A stretch of 64,000 nt of DNA from Hyaloscypha bicolor E (taxonomy: Eukaryota; Ascomycota; Leotiomycetes; Helotiales; Hyaloscyphaceae). Shown piece after piece: positions 49,740 to 60,533 of this stretch (its first letter is position 1; every line of letters begins with the position of its first letter). Where the stretch lies: positions 868,001-932,000 of the forward strand of contig NW_020194628.1 in the NCBI RefSeq assembly GCF_002865645.1, written 5' to 3'. The translations under genes were made by a program, and so were the position numbers. The notes under the pieces were generated by a model. It had not been told where the DNA came from. It was given only the letters and a program-made list of their open reading frames with translations, and ran no database searches.

Positions 49740-52700
49740 TATATATATATATCTTTATTTTTCGACTTGGAGTTTTTCTGATAGAATTTCAAAGCTTATT
49801 ATACGGCTATATAAACCCCTACCAAGTGGCAATAGCACTAGAAGCACCGGCAGAATCGGGCTTATTGGTAGAATTGGGGACAGTCGGACTGTGGAATGGA
49901 CTGTCCCGAGTCATTTCGGTGTCGGTCTACTAAACCGACTCGTTGCATGCTTATTTATTCTGACCGCTCTGTGCGGTACCGTCGGGACCCCAACTTCAAG
50001 GATCTCAGCCTGCATCTCCATACTCAATGCATTGCCCCACGCGCTTAGAGGATTCCTCGGCGGCAGGATAAAGGGCCATTTATATCATTCCGGTTCGTGA
50101 GGTAAAGCTGCCATTGAGGATAAGAGTTGATTCATGTTGGATTAAGAGCGGAAGGAAACTCTGTAACTAACATTCTCATCCTGTCTGACAATTCCATCAT
50201 ATCTAAGAATTACGCGGGGAGCCGCATGGTTGCTATATTTTCCGGCACGGACAGATTCCTGGCTTATACTTCATTTCAACGAGGGGGTTCCCAGTCCCTA
50301 TGTCATACCATGCCTCGCACTTTGCAGAGCCACCGCAAACCCCACTCTTCGAGGAAAGGCGGCATAGGGCGCCGAATGTTTTCGTGTTCCTATGCTACTC
50401 TGATAGCATGAAGACGAACCATTTGGCCTTGTGCAATGTTTTCTCTACATCATGACTTCCGCTTTGAAGTGGGGCGCATTATAGGCATTCCATTGTTTCT
50501 CACAAGTATTCCTACGAATGCTCAAGCCGCCTGCTAGTACATCACATGTGCCATGAACTTTGAAACCGAGGAGATGATATGAGATGGGACTTTGCCATTG
50601 CTGAAGTACACGAGGAAGAGAAACACATAGTGAGTGGTTTGTATTCCACTTTGAAGCACCATTTCCTTGTCTGCTTACATTTTGCCAAGTCAGTTCGTCT
50701 CGCTCAGTGAAAAGGGGTAAAGAAAAAAATGGGCGTTAAGCAAAGCAGAGCTTCCAATGCCCCCCTTTATACTGGGAATGAAGCGGGGAGAAAGTATGCC
50801 TTACCATTTGACAGTTGTAATTCATTAGAGTTTATCCTTTTAAGTTTTTCCTGGGGTTTATTTTGTGTCTTGCGAGGTAACCAAGGGTAGCCCTGGTGCC
50901 TTCCGCGGTGGTAGACTCGCTTGAGCAACGAAGTGTTATATGCTCCCATTCTCACACATTACTATGAGATGAGATATCGTTATTGCTTAAGAAGAGGTGA
51001 AGTGCGAGAAAGGAAAGTAAGCTAAAGCTTGACATTTCGGCCCGCACTTGTGTGAAAATGTCCTTATTTGCGGATGTAACGGACGGTGATGGCGGTTAGT
51101 TGGGAACTAATTCAAGCCACATTGCTAAGTCCACAAGCCCGACTTGGAATGGTTTCTAAGTAAGCGCTTGAGCCTCGATTCCTGATGGGGGATTCAACTA
51201 TAGTCAATTAATGGGCTTTGTAGCCCAAAGTCGAGAAAAGCTTATTCAGCAGTGAATCTCTATCTGATGTATCCCTGATAGCCATTTTGTCTAAAATAAC
51301 GCTGCCTTTACTCCTCGGATTTCCTATTCAACCAATAGCTGTTCCCAATCCAACCTACTCTAATTCTCATATTTGTCATCCGATGTCCTTCTCTGTTCAC
51401 ATTCCCACTAAGCCCCTTACGGTCACAGAATGAACCGCGTCGCCCAAATTCCGTAAGGATGATTCACAGCTAACGTGCCACCAAGGAACAAGATAGACTC
51501 AACATATTCGAATCCCCCAAGTCCCGGGCCTACCGCCTACCTTACCATAACTCCTACCTGCTACTTATCTCTCCCCCTAATTCCAATACTTATTTTCCGA
51601 TGCCCTCCCTCTATGAACATCCCCCCTAGGCCCCTAACCCTCACCTCATGGACTGTTTAGCTGAATTCTACAAGAATAACTCACAGCCGACACTTTTACT
51701 CAGACTTGAGATGGGCTTCTTAAATGTGAATCTAGGGAGTCCATGGGGTTCCTGCCTACTTGATTATGAATCTCGCCCGCCACCTGACTCTCCCCAACAT
51801 CCTCCTTTCCTTGAGCTGAGCACCTTTTTAGCACAGCATCTCAGACCCAAACTTCAGCATGAAGGCTATTGTTGATTGTTGATTGCTGACATGTTACATA
51901 AGTTATAATTTCACATAGTTTCAATATATATTGGATTTAGCATTCTACCGAACGCTGTTTGTACAATCGAAACACGCTTCCACATTCTCCTGCCAAATGC
52001 TAGAACAATGGCGCTCGCGAAGTCTGCACTCTCGGTGAGGCAAATCGCTTTCGGAAACAATACCCGAAATAAAACTAACAGACAGCCCTACCTAATATAA
52101 ATGCGTGGTATCCAAGGCCAAAATCCCGTAACTCTGGTCTTAAGAAAAGAGCGTAATCACGGCAATATAGATTGAGTAAAGATAGGTAAGCAGTTATGGT
52201 TCAAGTAATATATTTAGCGACCGTATAACATTTCGAGAATACTTTCACGGCTTTTATGCACTATTTGACGTGTACCGTATAGTAAATCTACTAGCTATGC
52301 TTTTCATTTTCGTATGTGGTTTACTAATACGGTTCCGGCTCTTCCTTAAGCAGCCGTGGTAATTCCCACAGCACGGAGACAATTCCAAGCGAGAGTTGAA
52401 TATACAAAAGTTTAGTCGAATATTGAGTCGATATACATAAACGCCTTTACTAATATTCACTCTTCTCCCTTATCTTTAGATAACAGTCGCTTATTGTTTA
52501 AACTGCATTATATACAGCAAACTAGGTCGAGTTACTATCCACTTCTCACGGAAAGTGCAGATGAAAATTGAAATAGATGCCGCTGTAGCTATATAAAAAT
52601 GGAGGAGTGAAGTGAAAAGGTAGGAGTGAGATAAAAAGGGAAGTGAGATTGAATCAAGGACTCAGACATGTTCGAGCTATCAAAATGAGGACATTAATGT

Positions 52701-54580
52701 TCAGAAACTTATAGAATATCAAAGCGAGGAATTATATCTTTCTTGCCACATAGATTAAATAATACCATTAAGAGTAGAATATTTATAATTTATGGCTTGG
52801 ACTCGAGTTCAAGAAATAGGCTATCTTTCTAGCTAAACAATAGAGCTAGAGGATATAAAGAGGGCATAGTCATGCTTTGGAAGTTGAAGTTCAGAACCAG
52901 ATCTAGGCCGCGGTCCGTGAATCATAAGCTATCCTCCTAGCATCTTCCGTTCTGCAAATTGGGACGACCCGTGGCCGGAGTAAATCAAGTAAGCAGAATT
53001 GAGACATAGACCACTATCTCGGGAATCATATTATCATATACCCAGAATAGTGACATAGAGAACTAGGAATCGAGATTTTAGAGTGGGATTCAGTAGGAAG
53101 ACACTGCTTAAAGTCGCTTATTGAGTAGAGGCATCATTCATGTTTTTCACTTCATTCATGAAACCAGTTTAAAACAAACTAGCAGGAAGGACATCTCTAG
53201 CAAAGTGAGGATGGAGACTATCCACTTTGAATCATCGAAGTAGAAATGTACTTCCGTAAAGATAATAACAATATATAAAAAACTACTCACTCGTGAATAC
53301 AATAATACATGAATATGGACAGGCACACGGCCGTATGGTGCCACTTGGGGCCCATGGTATTTCCTAAAAAACAGTTAATATGGAAACCCAGCTTTTCAAT
53401 CTTTAATTGCTTCTACCTGAACAGAAGATTAAAGCTATGCCGATGTGTAGCCGTGCGGCTGGTTCAAAACCATCGCCTCACTCGTTGTCTCTTAGCGCTA
53501 AATTAACGCGAGGAGCGGGGGTTTGGATCTGTAAGGGAAATGCGTGAACGACCAGGATCAGTTCTCGCTCAGCGCCAGTGCCTGCTTGACCGAAGTGTAA
53601 GGTTACAGGAGATCTGAGACAAGGGAAGCTAGGGAACGAAACTTGCGACGTTATTTGAGGATCTTGCTTTCAACAGGATGCGAATGCAAGATGGAAATGC
53701 TTACATGTGGTGTTGTTGACGGAAGGTTGAGAAGGAGGATTGGCGCAAGTGCGAGATATTTGATAGCCAGCTCGATGCACTAGTGGATGCAGTGGGAATG
53801 CTGCACAAGGTTCATGAATCAAGAATCGAGTACCGAGAAGGGCAGACGGCATTGCCGAAAAGATGTTGGAAGTGTGAATCATACCTCTAAATCGGAAGAG
53901 AATACGCAGGTTCGAAAGCAACGAAGCCCCGCCACGAACTAGGATTTTATATTTCACTCACGAAAGGCAGGAGATTCGCTGATGGCACCTAGAAAGCATG
54001 AACAATCCTTAGCAATCACCCACTTCTAGTTTGTCCATCGTGGACGCCTCGACTGCAACTGCTGCTGCCTACACGTTGTAATTAAATCACGTCACATCAC
54101 GACGGGAAAATGCTCAGGTATCAGGGCCTTTGGCCAATGTCATTGATGTGCAGTCATCGCGGTGAGAGTCTCATCTCGCAAATCCCTCCCTCCAGACGCC
54201 CACGTCCAGACCAGGAGTCCTCCCAAACGCCGGAAAAGCAAAAATGCATGTACCATTGAAAACCACCATCCATTCCACCCTTCTCTCAACCAGCGCGGAA
54301 GACTCGTGCACAGATTCTCGGAAACCCCTGCCGTAAACAGCATGCTAGACCATCCGAAGACTATCAAAAGGTAATGCCAAGAATTTGCGATGAGATCATG
54401 TTGAGCCTGTCGATGTCGAATATGAATGCCGATGAAAGGGGATGAGCGAAACCCGCCCGTAAACAGGCTGCTAGACCGTCCGTAGACTATCAAAGGAATC
54501 ATGTGCCCATCGTCATCCACCGAAGTCGTAACCGAAGATTGATATATCGAAAAATACGAAGAGCGAACGAAGGCAGGGTC
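49740..54580. other. Low-information region without recognisable gene
   Basis: Normal to slightly AT-rich DNA with scattered frames of 60-127 codons and no domain, signal peptide or consistent splicing. The frame at 49,717-50,100 begins in a TA microsatellite and looks fortuitous. A diverged duplication lies at about 51,340-51,475 and 51,565-51,700. The part 54,140-54,587 is probably the histone H4 3' flank. Possible lncRNA or decayed genes cannot be excluded. Confidence 0.45.
51340..51700 (+). repeat. Diverged direct duplication, unit about 135 bp
   Basis: The stretch around 51,358-51,478 (ctctaattctcatatttgtc, ccgatgtcct, actaagcccctta, attcacagctaacg) realigns with 51,570-51,695 (ccctaattccaatacttatt, ccgatgccct, cctaggcccctaa, actcacagccgaca). 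Substitutions are of all kinds rather than RIP-like. Confidence 0.55.
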
Positions 54581-54587
54581 GAGAATT

Positions 54588-55167
<580 letters not shown>

Positions 55168-55469
55168 GATGAAATTGTTTTAGAAGGATGTAAGAGTTGT
55201 TTGGTGATGAAATGACGCGTTGGTCGATGGTGTTGTGATGGTTGCTGATGAAATGCGTGTCGGTGGTCGATATCGTGATTGTAGGAAAGAAGAGAAAATG
55301 GAGCGGGGAGCGAGAAGGCCTGGTTTTGTACGGAGGCGCTTGCGGTGGTGATTAGGTTTTGGAAGGCGCGCTAAGCCTGTTCGGTAAATGGAAGTTGCGC
55401 ATCGAAAAGCCCTCTCAAAAATCCTTCGTTTCGCGGGTGCAAAGCGGCCCTGCATTTGGTGCATGTTTT

Positions 55470-57300
55470 GTCAATCATGCGAGGAAGTCAGGGGTGGACT
55501 GATTAGCGAGCACTAGCGTGGGAGCGCGGACCAACAACAACGCGACTCTCGAGATCTCTCTCCAACCTTCACAAATTTTTGGAATCCTGAAATTCGAATG
55601 TTGATGCTCCGTTTATTGACTCTGATTATCTTGGAAGGGATCAAGTTGATTGAAACTGAACCAGACAAGTCTGGGCTCTAATTGGCCCAAGTTTGGTCCA
55701 TGTTACACTTCTGGACGTGTCGAGGCATGCTCTCTTCGACATTGCTCAGCTCTTGCTTCATCCTTCCTGATGTTTTATTTGACCTTTTGGAGATTGACAT
55801 TCACGACGATCCGCACTATCTCGCTAAGCTTACGAACTCTTCGAATCCTAAAACTCGATCGGTTGCTCTCCCACGTTAATGAGAAGACTCCATCATTTCC
55901 GACCGCTGCTAGCCCTGGACCCTTGGGAAAGCGCTACATCGCGTGATGAATTACCCCAGCGATATATCCAGCGAGCAGATGTGAAGTTCGGCTCCGTTGT
56001 CGTGCAACCAGGGCATACTTGGATCTGGAGGGGGGGGGGAACACCCGCACTGGACTCCGATATCCCCCGGCTGCAAGTACATACACCCAACTCGAGCAAC
56101 AGTTTGCCCAATTCTCCATCTCGTTCACACTTCAATGACATCACTGGAAGCGCTTGGTTATCTTCCCATATGTCGAAACATGATCTTCGATTGGAAAGCT
56201 ACTTGCAATTGTCGTGCGATAAAGGCCAAAAGCCTTTCATTTTATCTGATGTCTTCAGCTCTTCGCTCATATTCTCCGCGTCTATTCCCAGCTCAAGTCT
56301 GATTGCAACATCACTCAAAATTTGGTGTTGCACTGCTGGCACTGGACGGTTCGTTTACAGTGGATGCATTCATCAGGACTGCAGACAATTATGAACTCTG
56401 CATGGAACCTGTGTCTTGGCTGCAACATAACATCCAGCGGCAATGCATTAAACCTCTAAGACCAATGGACAAAGTTCTCGAATCTCCCTTTACTCTGGGA
56501 ACATTCAACAAAAACATGAATCTTCTCGAAGCTACTTGAGAACATCGTCACGTGATTTCAATCATGCCCTTTCACCTCACCAATGCTCCTTTCCTCACAT
56601 TTTTGTCAACCACACCCCGTGTCAAGTATCTCATTCAATCGCATTCGCCTTCCCCTAATTCATCCACAATTCTAAAGTATTCCTCTCAAGCACCAAAATG
56701 TATTCAAGAAACCAAAGGACTATCTAGCAGCAGCAGTTGCCTATTTGCCGCCTGCATGAGCCCGCCTTCTTCCATGGCGGATCTAGTACTGCAGTATGAT
56801 AATCTTGCCTCGCACCTTACTGGTTCGCGATCGTCTCGGTTAACGAATCATCCAGTGGCTGAGGCTTGCAAAAATGTCCTTTTCGCGCATGTGTTGGACA
56901 ATTTTATGTTGCATTCAATGAACAGTCATTTGCTATTGTTCGAACATCCCTCCCTTTCTTCTTCCGCACTTACCTACCGAAGGTGTAGGGGGTCTCTGTC
57001 TTGAATGCACGGGATTTTGCTGGTACATGAAATTACAATCTCACAAGTTGAATGCTCCTGGCCCAGTGGAATGATCCAGATTTGGACTCTAAGTCACCCA
57101 TGCTGATGAATAGAATGTATGGTATAATGGAATCTTGGTAATTCTATGAGAGATTGAGAGCCAGAGAACAAGTTCGAGTTCCAGGGCGGGAACATTACAA
57201 GTTGAGGACCCGAGGGTGGCAGCGCAAGGAATAGGGCGAACTACAAGCTTGTTGAGAGAGGAATGGTATGGAGCCCGCCCGAGTGAGAGGCGGATCTCAC
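55470..57300. other. Region with unassigned open frames
   Basis: Several plus-strand frames (55,682-55,879, 55,879-56,394, 56,303-56,539, 56,552-57,004) lie end to end but in different frames. The segment LPDVLFDLLEIDIHDDPHYL at about 55,765-55,825 looks protein-like, yet I could not join the frames with good splice sites or recognise a family. A decayed gene with frameshifts or a poorly conserved multi-exon gene are both possible. A G-run of nine lies at about 56,030. Confidence 0.3.
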
Positions 57301-57314
57301 GATAAGCAGGCCCT

Positions 57315-57316
<2 letters not shown>

Positions 57317-57368
<52 letters not shown>
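57317..57368. repeat. Poly-C homopolymer, about 52 nt
   Basis: Uninterrupted run of C between cccttg and aactctgc. The length in the real genome is uncertain because homopolymers of this size are error-prone in sequencing and assembly. Confidence 0.95.
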
Positions 57369-57369
<1 letters not shown>

Positions 57370-57370
<1 letters not shown>

Positions 57371-58080
57371 CTCTGCAAAATAGATCTTTCTTGGGTTTTG
57401 GACGCTTACACCCAACGACTAGTTTTTGCATGAGACGCGCCGTTCTTGATGGGTCTTAAGTTTCTATCTTTGGTACGTGCGTGTCTTGCAATTGTTGTGA
57501 GGGCCATGGGGCAAGGAAGCAGAAGGAGTTGTTTCAGTTTTAATTATCGGATGGGAAAAGACAGAACACTAGGGTTACACTGTAACAACGGGATGCAAGA
57601 TATAAGAATGTAAAGAGGCCTTGAATCTTGGCCTGCAATGATTTTCGCCTATCTCTTGAACGTGGCCGGACGTCTAAAAGTTCTGACGCAAGCTAGAAGC
57701 AACATTGCTTGGCTCAGCCGTAGTTATGCTTCCTCGATGACTCAAATAGCTCACGAGCTTGAAACCGGATTCATCAGTTCCAACATTACCCACTGCCCAG
57801 TGTTTGAGTTCTCTTGTGCCCACCCTCTACATATCTTGCTCCATCCTAGATCAACGTTCCAACCGGAATGGATCTCCCGCGAGCCACCTTCATGGTTGAG
57901 CGAGTATTCTGGCCAGATGTTTGACGGAGCTGGCACCTGGCTGCCCCCAAACGGTATCAATAGCAAGAGCTTCAAGAGGCTATATACCTTCCCCGCTGAA
58001 CCACTTCTCGAGTAAGTCATTCTCCCCGTCCTCGGCTCAAGCAGAGCAGCCATCCTCATTCCCCAAATGATTATTTCTTC
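57370..58080. other. Intergenic region downstream of TRS20
   Basis: Contains a plus-strand frame of 125 codons (57,638-58,015, beginning MIFAYLLNVAGRLK) with no recognised domain, and an overlapping minus-strand frame. Neither is convincing. The 3' untranslated region of TRS20 probably extends into the right part. Confidence 0.3.
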
Positions 58081-58095
58081 GTCTCTTCCCCACAC

Positions 58096-58729
58096 TCAAA
58101 GATACTTCTTCCCTGCCGCTGCCACCCTCCCCCTAAACACAGGACTCTTAACCTCCATATTAACCTGATAAAACGGATTCATAATTGTCTTCACCCAATT
58201 CTCATACACCTCGGTAAAGAACTGTTTGATCGCCTCTTCCGCCTGGGGGGACGTAGGGTTCGCGGCGATGGAGGTGCTGGCTCGATTTTGGTTTGCGCCG
58301 GCGGGTTGCGAGGGAGCGTGGAGGAGGAGGAATTTGACGTCTATACCCATTTGCTTGTCAGTTCGTTTCTTGTGCCTGGAGGTGGAGAAAGGGGGAAGGG
58401 AAGGGACGGAAGGAATATGGGGAGACTGACTTCCGCCTGTGACGAAGCAGGAAACGTAGTTATTGTAGAAGCGGTCGATGCACTTGAGATACCTGGAATA
58501 TCAGGGTTATTAAGAGAGGAGGAGGAGAGGAAGGGGGGACATACATTTGTCCACCTCCCCACTGCACTTCCTCCACGATATCTAAGCTGCTGTGAACAAT
58601 GAACTGGTTCATATGCCTTGCCTGCTCTGGGAACCGCGCAATACCATCGCCGCCTTGCTTCGAAGTGCCGAACTCATGCTCGAAGAGCGGGTTATCTTGT
58701 GTGCCAATAATGGCAAAGTAATACGACAT
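58096..58729 (-). CDS. TRS20: TRAPP complex subunit 2 (Trs20 / sedlin)
   Basis: Three exons: 58,545-58,729, 58,431-58,492 and 58,096-58,340 (492 nt, 163 residues), with introns of 52 nt (GTATGT) and 90 nt (GTCAGT). The protein starts MSYYFAIIGTQDNPLFEHEF, continues through FIVHSSLDIVEEVQW and YLKCIDRFYNNYVSCFVTGG, and ends PVFRGRVAAAGKKYL. This is the longin-like sedlin fold of the TRAPP core, the Rab1/Ypt1 exchange factor and tether in ER-Golgi and autophagy trafficking; Trs20 bridges subunits and binds Trs33/Trs85-type partners. Length and conserved blocks are complete, so it should be functional. It is head-to-head with the mL60 gene, start codons 159 bp apart. Confidence 0.96.
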
Positions 58730-58888
58730 TGTTCCTTCTTTCGTGGAGGAGTAAGGTTGGAGTTGTGTTTGAGTGTGGAGGTGGAGATGAACTGAAGAGA
58801 GCTGATTGGCTGCGCAAAATGTGCCTGGCGTTGATAATTCTTTGGAGCTTCAACGTCGGATCATATTTTTGCGTTCAGGACCAGCACA
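58730..58888. promoter_or_regulatory. Bidirectional promoter TRS20 / MRPL31
   Basis: The 159 bp between divergent start codons must hold both 5' leaders and core promoters. No canonical TATA box is visible, as is common for housekeeping pairs. Confidence 0.6.
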
Positions 58889-59346
58889 ATGTTTGGAGCG
58901 TTCAGACCTACGAACGTGTTATCTGGAGGTCTTCTATGGTACATTCCCCCAATTGTCTCCTCAATTGTGAACTTTGGGGCATCGGGCTGACAGAATTGTG
59001 TGTGCAGGAAGATCCCATGGCGGCTCTCCAAATTCCAGAAAGCGCGACAACGCAAGCGGTTACGGGCTGTCGATAGTGTGGTAGCGGTCGTAGATAGAGC
59101 TTTGTCGAAGCAGGGGATTACCACGAAGGCCGTGGAGAGGTGGAAGGAGGAGATGCCGGTTGAGCAGGAGATGGTTCCGAAGGACAAGTACACGATTTTT
59201 GATAGGAAGGAGAAGAAGTATAGGAAGAGCATACGCAGTGAGTTTCTCCGGAATGAGTTGCTTAAAGGAGAAGGGGAGCTGATTATTCTGCAGAGCTGCC
59301 GAAGTGGACGAGAGTCTCCCAACGAGTCAATCCTCCTGGATACTGA
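58889..59346 (+). CDS. MRPL31: Mitochondrial large-subunit ribosomal protein mL60 (Mrpl31)
   Basis: Three exons: 58,889-58,938, 59,008-59,237 and 59,294-59,346 (333 nt, 110 residues). Intron 1 is 69 nt (GTACAT donor, GGCTGAC branch point), intron 2 is 56 nt (GTGAGT..CAG). The product starts MFGAFRPTNVLSGGLLWKIP, has the basic core WRLSKFQKARQRKRLRAVDS, then DKYTIFDRKEKKYRKSI, and the splice restores RKLPKWTRVSQRVNPPGY at the C-terminus. These are the signature blocks of the fungal-type mitoribosome protein mL60/MRPL31. The very N-terminal MFG..GGLLWKIPWR segment is the conserved start. Unspliced reading would hide both ends. Convergent with CBC2. Confidence 0.95.
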
Positions 59347-59624
59347 TCGGATGGATCGATTATTTGGCACGGTGTACCATAGTACCTTGGGAAGCATAAA
59401 AGAGCGGCGTTCTGGTTGGGATGTACATCATAAAGAAGATCGGTGGCAGAAGGCCTGAAGATTGGGTTGTGTGGTGCGTCGAATCATCAGTAGAATGGCA
59501 CAAGTTTCAAGACTATATTGTGATCGTTCCATCAGTCAAGTCAAATGCATACTCCTTTTGTGGTGATCAATGCTCCCATCCCATATGTCCCCATACGCCA
59601 TGAACACCATAAAGACGGCAGAGC

Positions 59625-60283
59625 CTATCTACCCTTGCCGTACTCCTCTTCCTCCTTCAGTCTCTCTGCTTGAATAGCACGACCAAGACCACCTCTCCCC
59701 TCATCATACTCCTCCCGGTACTCATCGCGCACCTGGCCGCCAGACTTTCCCCTTCCATACTGCCTTCCCTCCTTAAATCCAGGATCCAGATCCGTCCGAA
59801 TGATCCTCTCATCAAGCTTCGTGCCCCCAATATACTTCATGCAATCCAGTGCATCCTGATGGGTGTAGTATTCCACAAAACAGAAACCACACGGCGTCTT
59901 GTTGAATCTATCCAGTCCCATAATCAACCGCTTGATCTCTCCACATTTAGAAAACAGTTCGTGGATCTGCTCTTCCGTTGTGTAGAAGGACCTATAGATT
60001 GTGAGCTGATCCAAACCATCCAGCCAGGGAAATGCATACAGATTTCCTACGTAAAGAGTTGCCGCATCCTTCAGCGGGTCCTCCGCCGGCTCCTCAGGCG
60101 TGTTCTCTCTTCCCTCGTCGCCATCTCGGTCGTATTTGCGTTTCTTGTTCTGAAAGAGAAAGTGATTGTCAGTCCAGCACTCTTCTTGTGAGGCCTCCAC
60201 AAATTCGAATTACTCACTCTACTCTGGTAATAAGCACTCGGCTTATCAAGCCTGTCAACAGTGTTCGGAATCGCTGCTGGCAT
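59625..60283 (-). CDS. CBC2: Nuclear cap-binding complex small subunit (Cbc2 / CBP20 / NCBP2)
   Basis: Three exons: 60,218-60,283, 60,040-60,149 and 59,625-59,991 (543 nt, 180 residues), with introns of 68 nt (GTGAGT..CAG) and 48 nt (GTATGC..TAG). It starts [20 protein letters not shown] (the Tyr-Tyr pair stacks on the m7G cap in CBP20), followed by [10 protein letters not shown], then an RRM with RNP2 [16 protein letters not shown] and RNP1 [20 protein letters not shown]. The C-terminal cap-binding tail runs [40 protein letters not shown]. Binds the 5' cap of nascent RNA polymerase II transcripts with Cbc1 and promotes splicing and export. An ATG far upstream in frame (60,457) would add an unrelated leader, so 60,283 is preferred. 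Divergent from NUP82. Confidence 0.96.
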
Positions 60284-60533
60284 GTTTGATTGTGCGTTGT
60301 CTGAAGCTGTTAATTTCTTTGGAGCTTTGCCAGCCTTGGAGTTTCGCGACGCGCTAGTTCTAGCCAGTTTGAAGCACGTCGACCTCCAAAAAAGTCGAAG
60401 GAGTTGGAAACCTCTGTCAACAACACACCAACAACCAACTCTGCGCTCGTTGCACACCCCTGACTCATGACTTTTAAATAAGATACTGAGTTTGCAAAGC
60501 TTCTGAAGCTCTCATCCCCCTCAATACATCAAT
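60284..60533. promoter_or_regulatory. Bidirectional promoter CBC2 / NUP82
   Basis: 250 bp between divergent start codons. No clear TATA box. Contains both 5' leaders. Confidence 0.55.

Noticed and set aside
49717..50100. 127-codon plus-strand frame
   Set aside because: Starts in a TA microsatellite, has no domain or signal peptide and no codon pattern distinguishing it from background.
53390..53485. Possible tRNA because of ggttcaaaacc
   Set aside because: No matching A box, anticodon arm or acceptor stem could be folded around it.
58861..59397. 178-codon minus-strand frame
   Set aside because: Antisense shadow of the mL60 gene, which has complete splice sites and family motifs on the plus strand.
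59670..60191. 173-codon plus-strand frame
   Set aside because: Antisense shadow of CBC2 exons.
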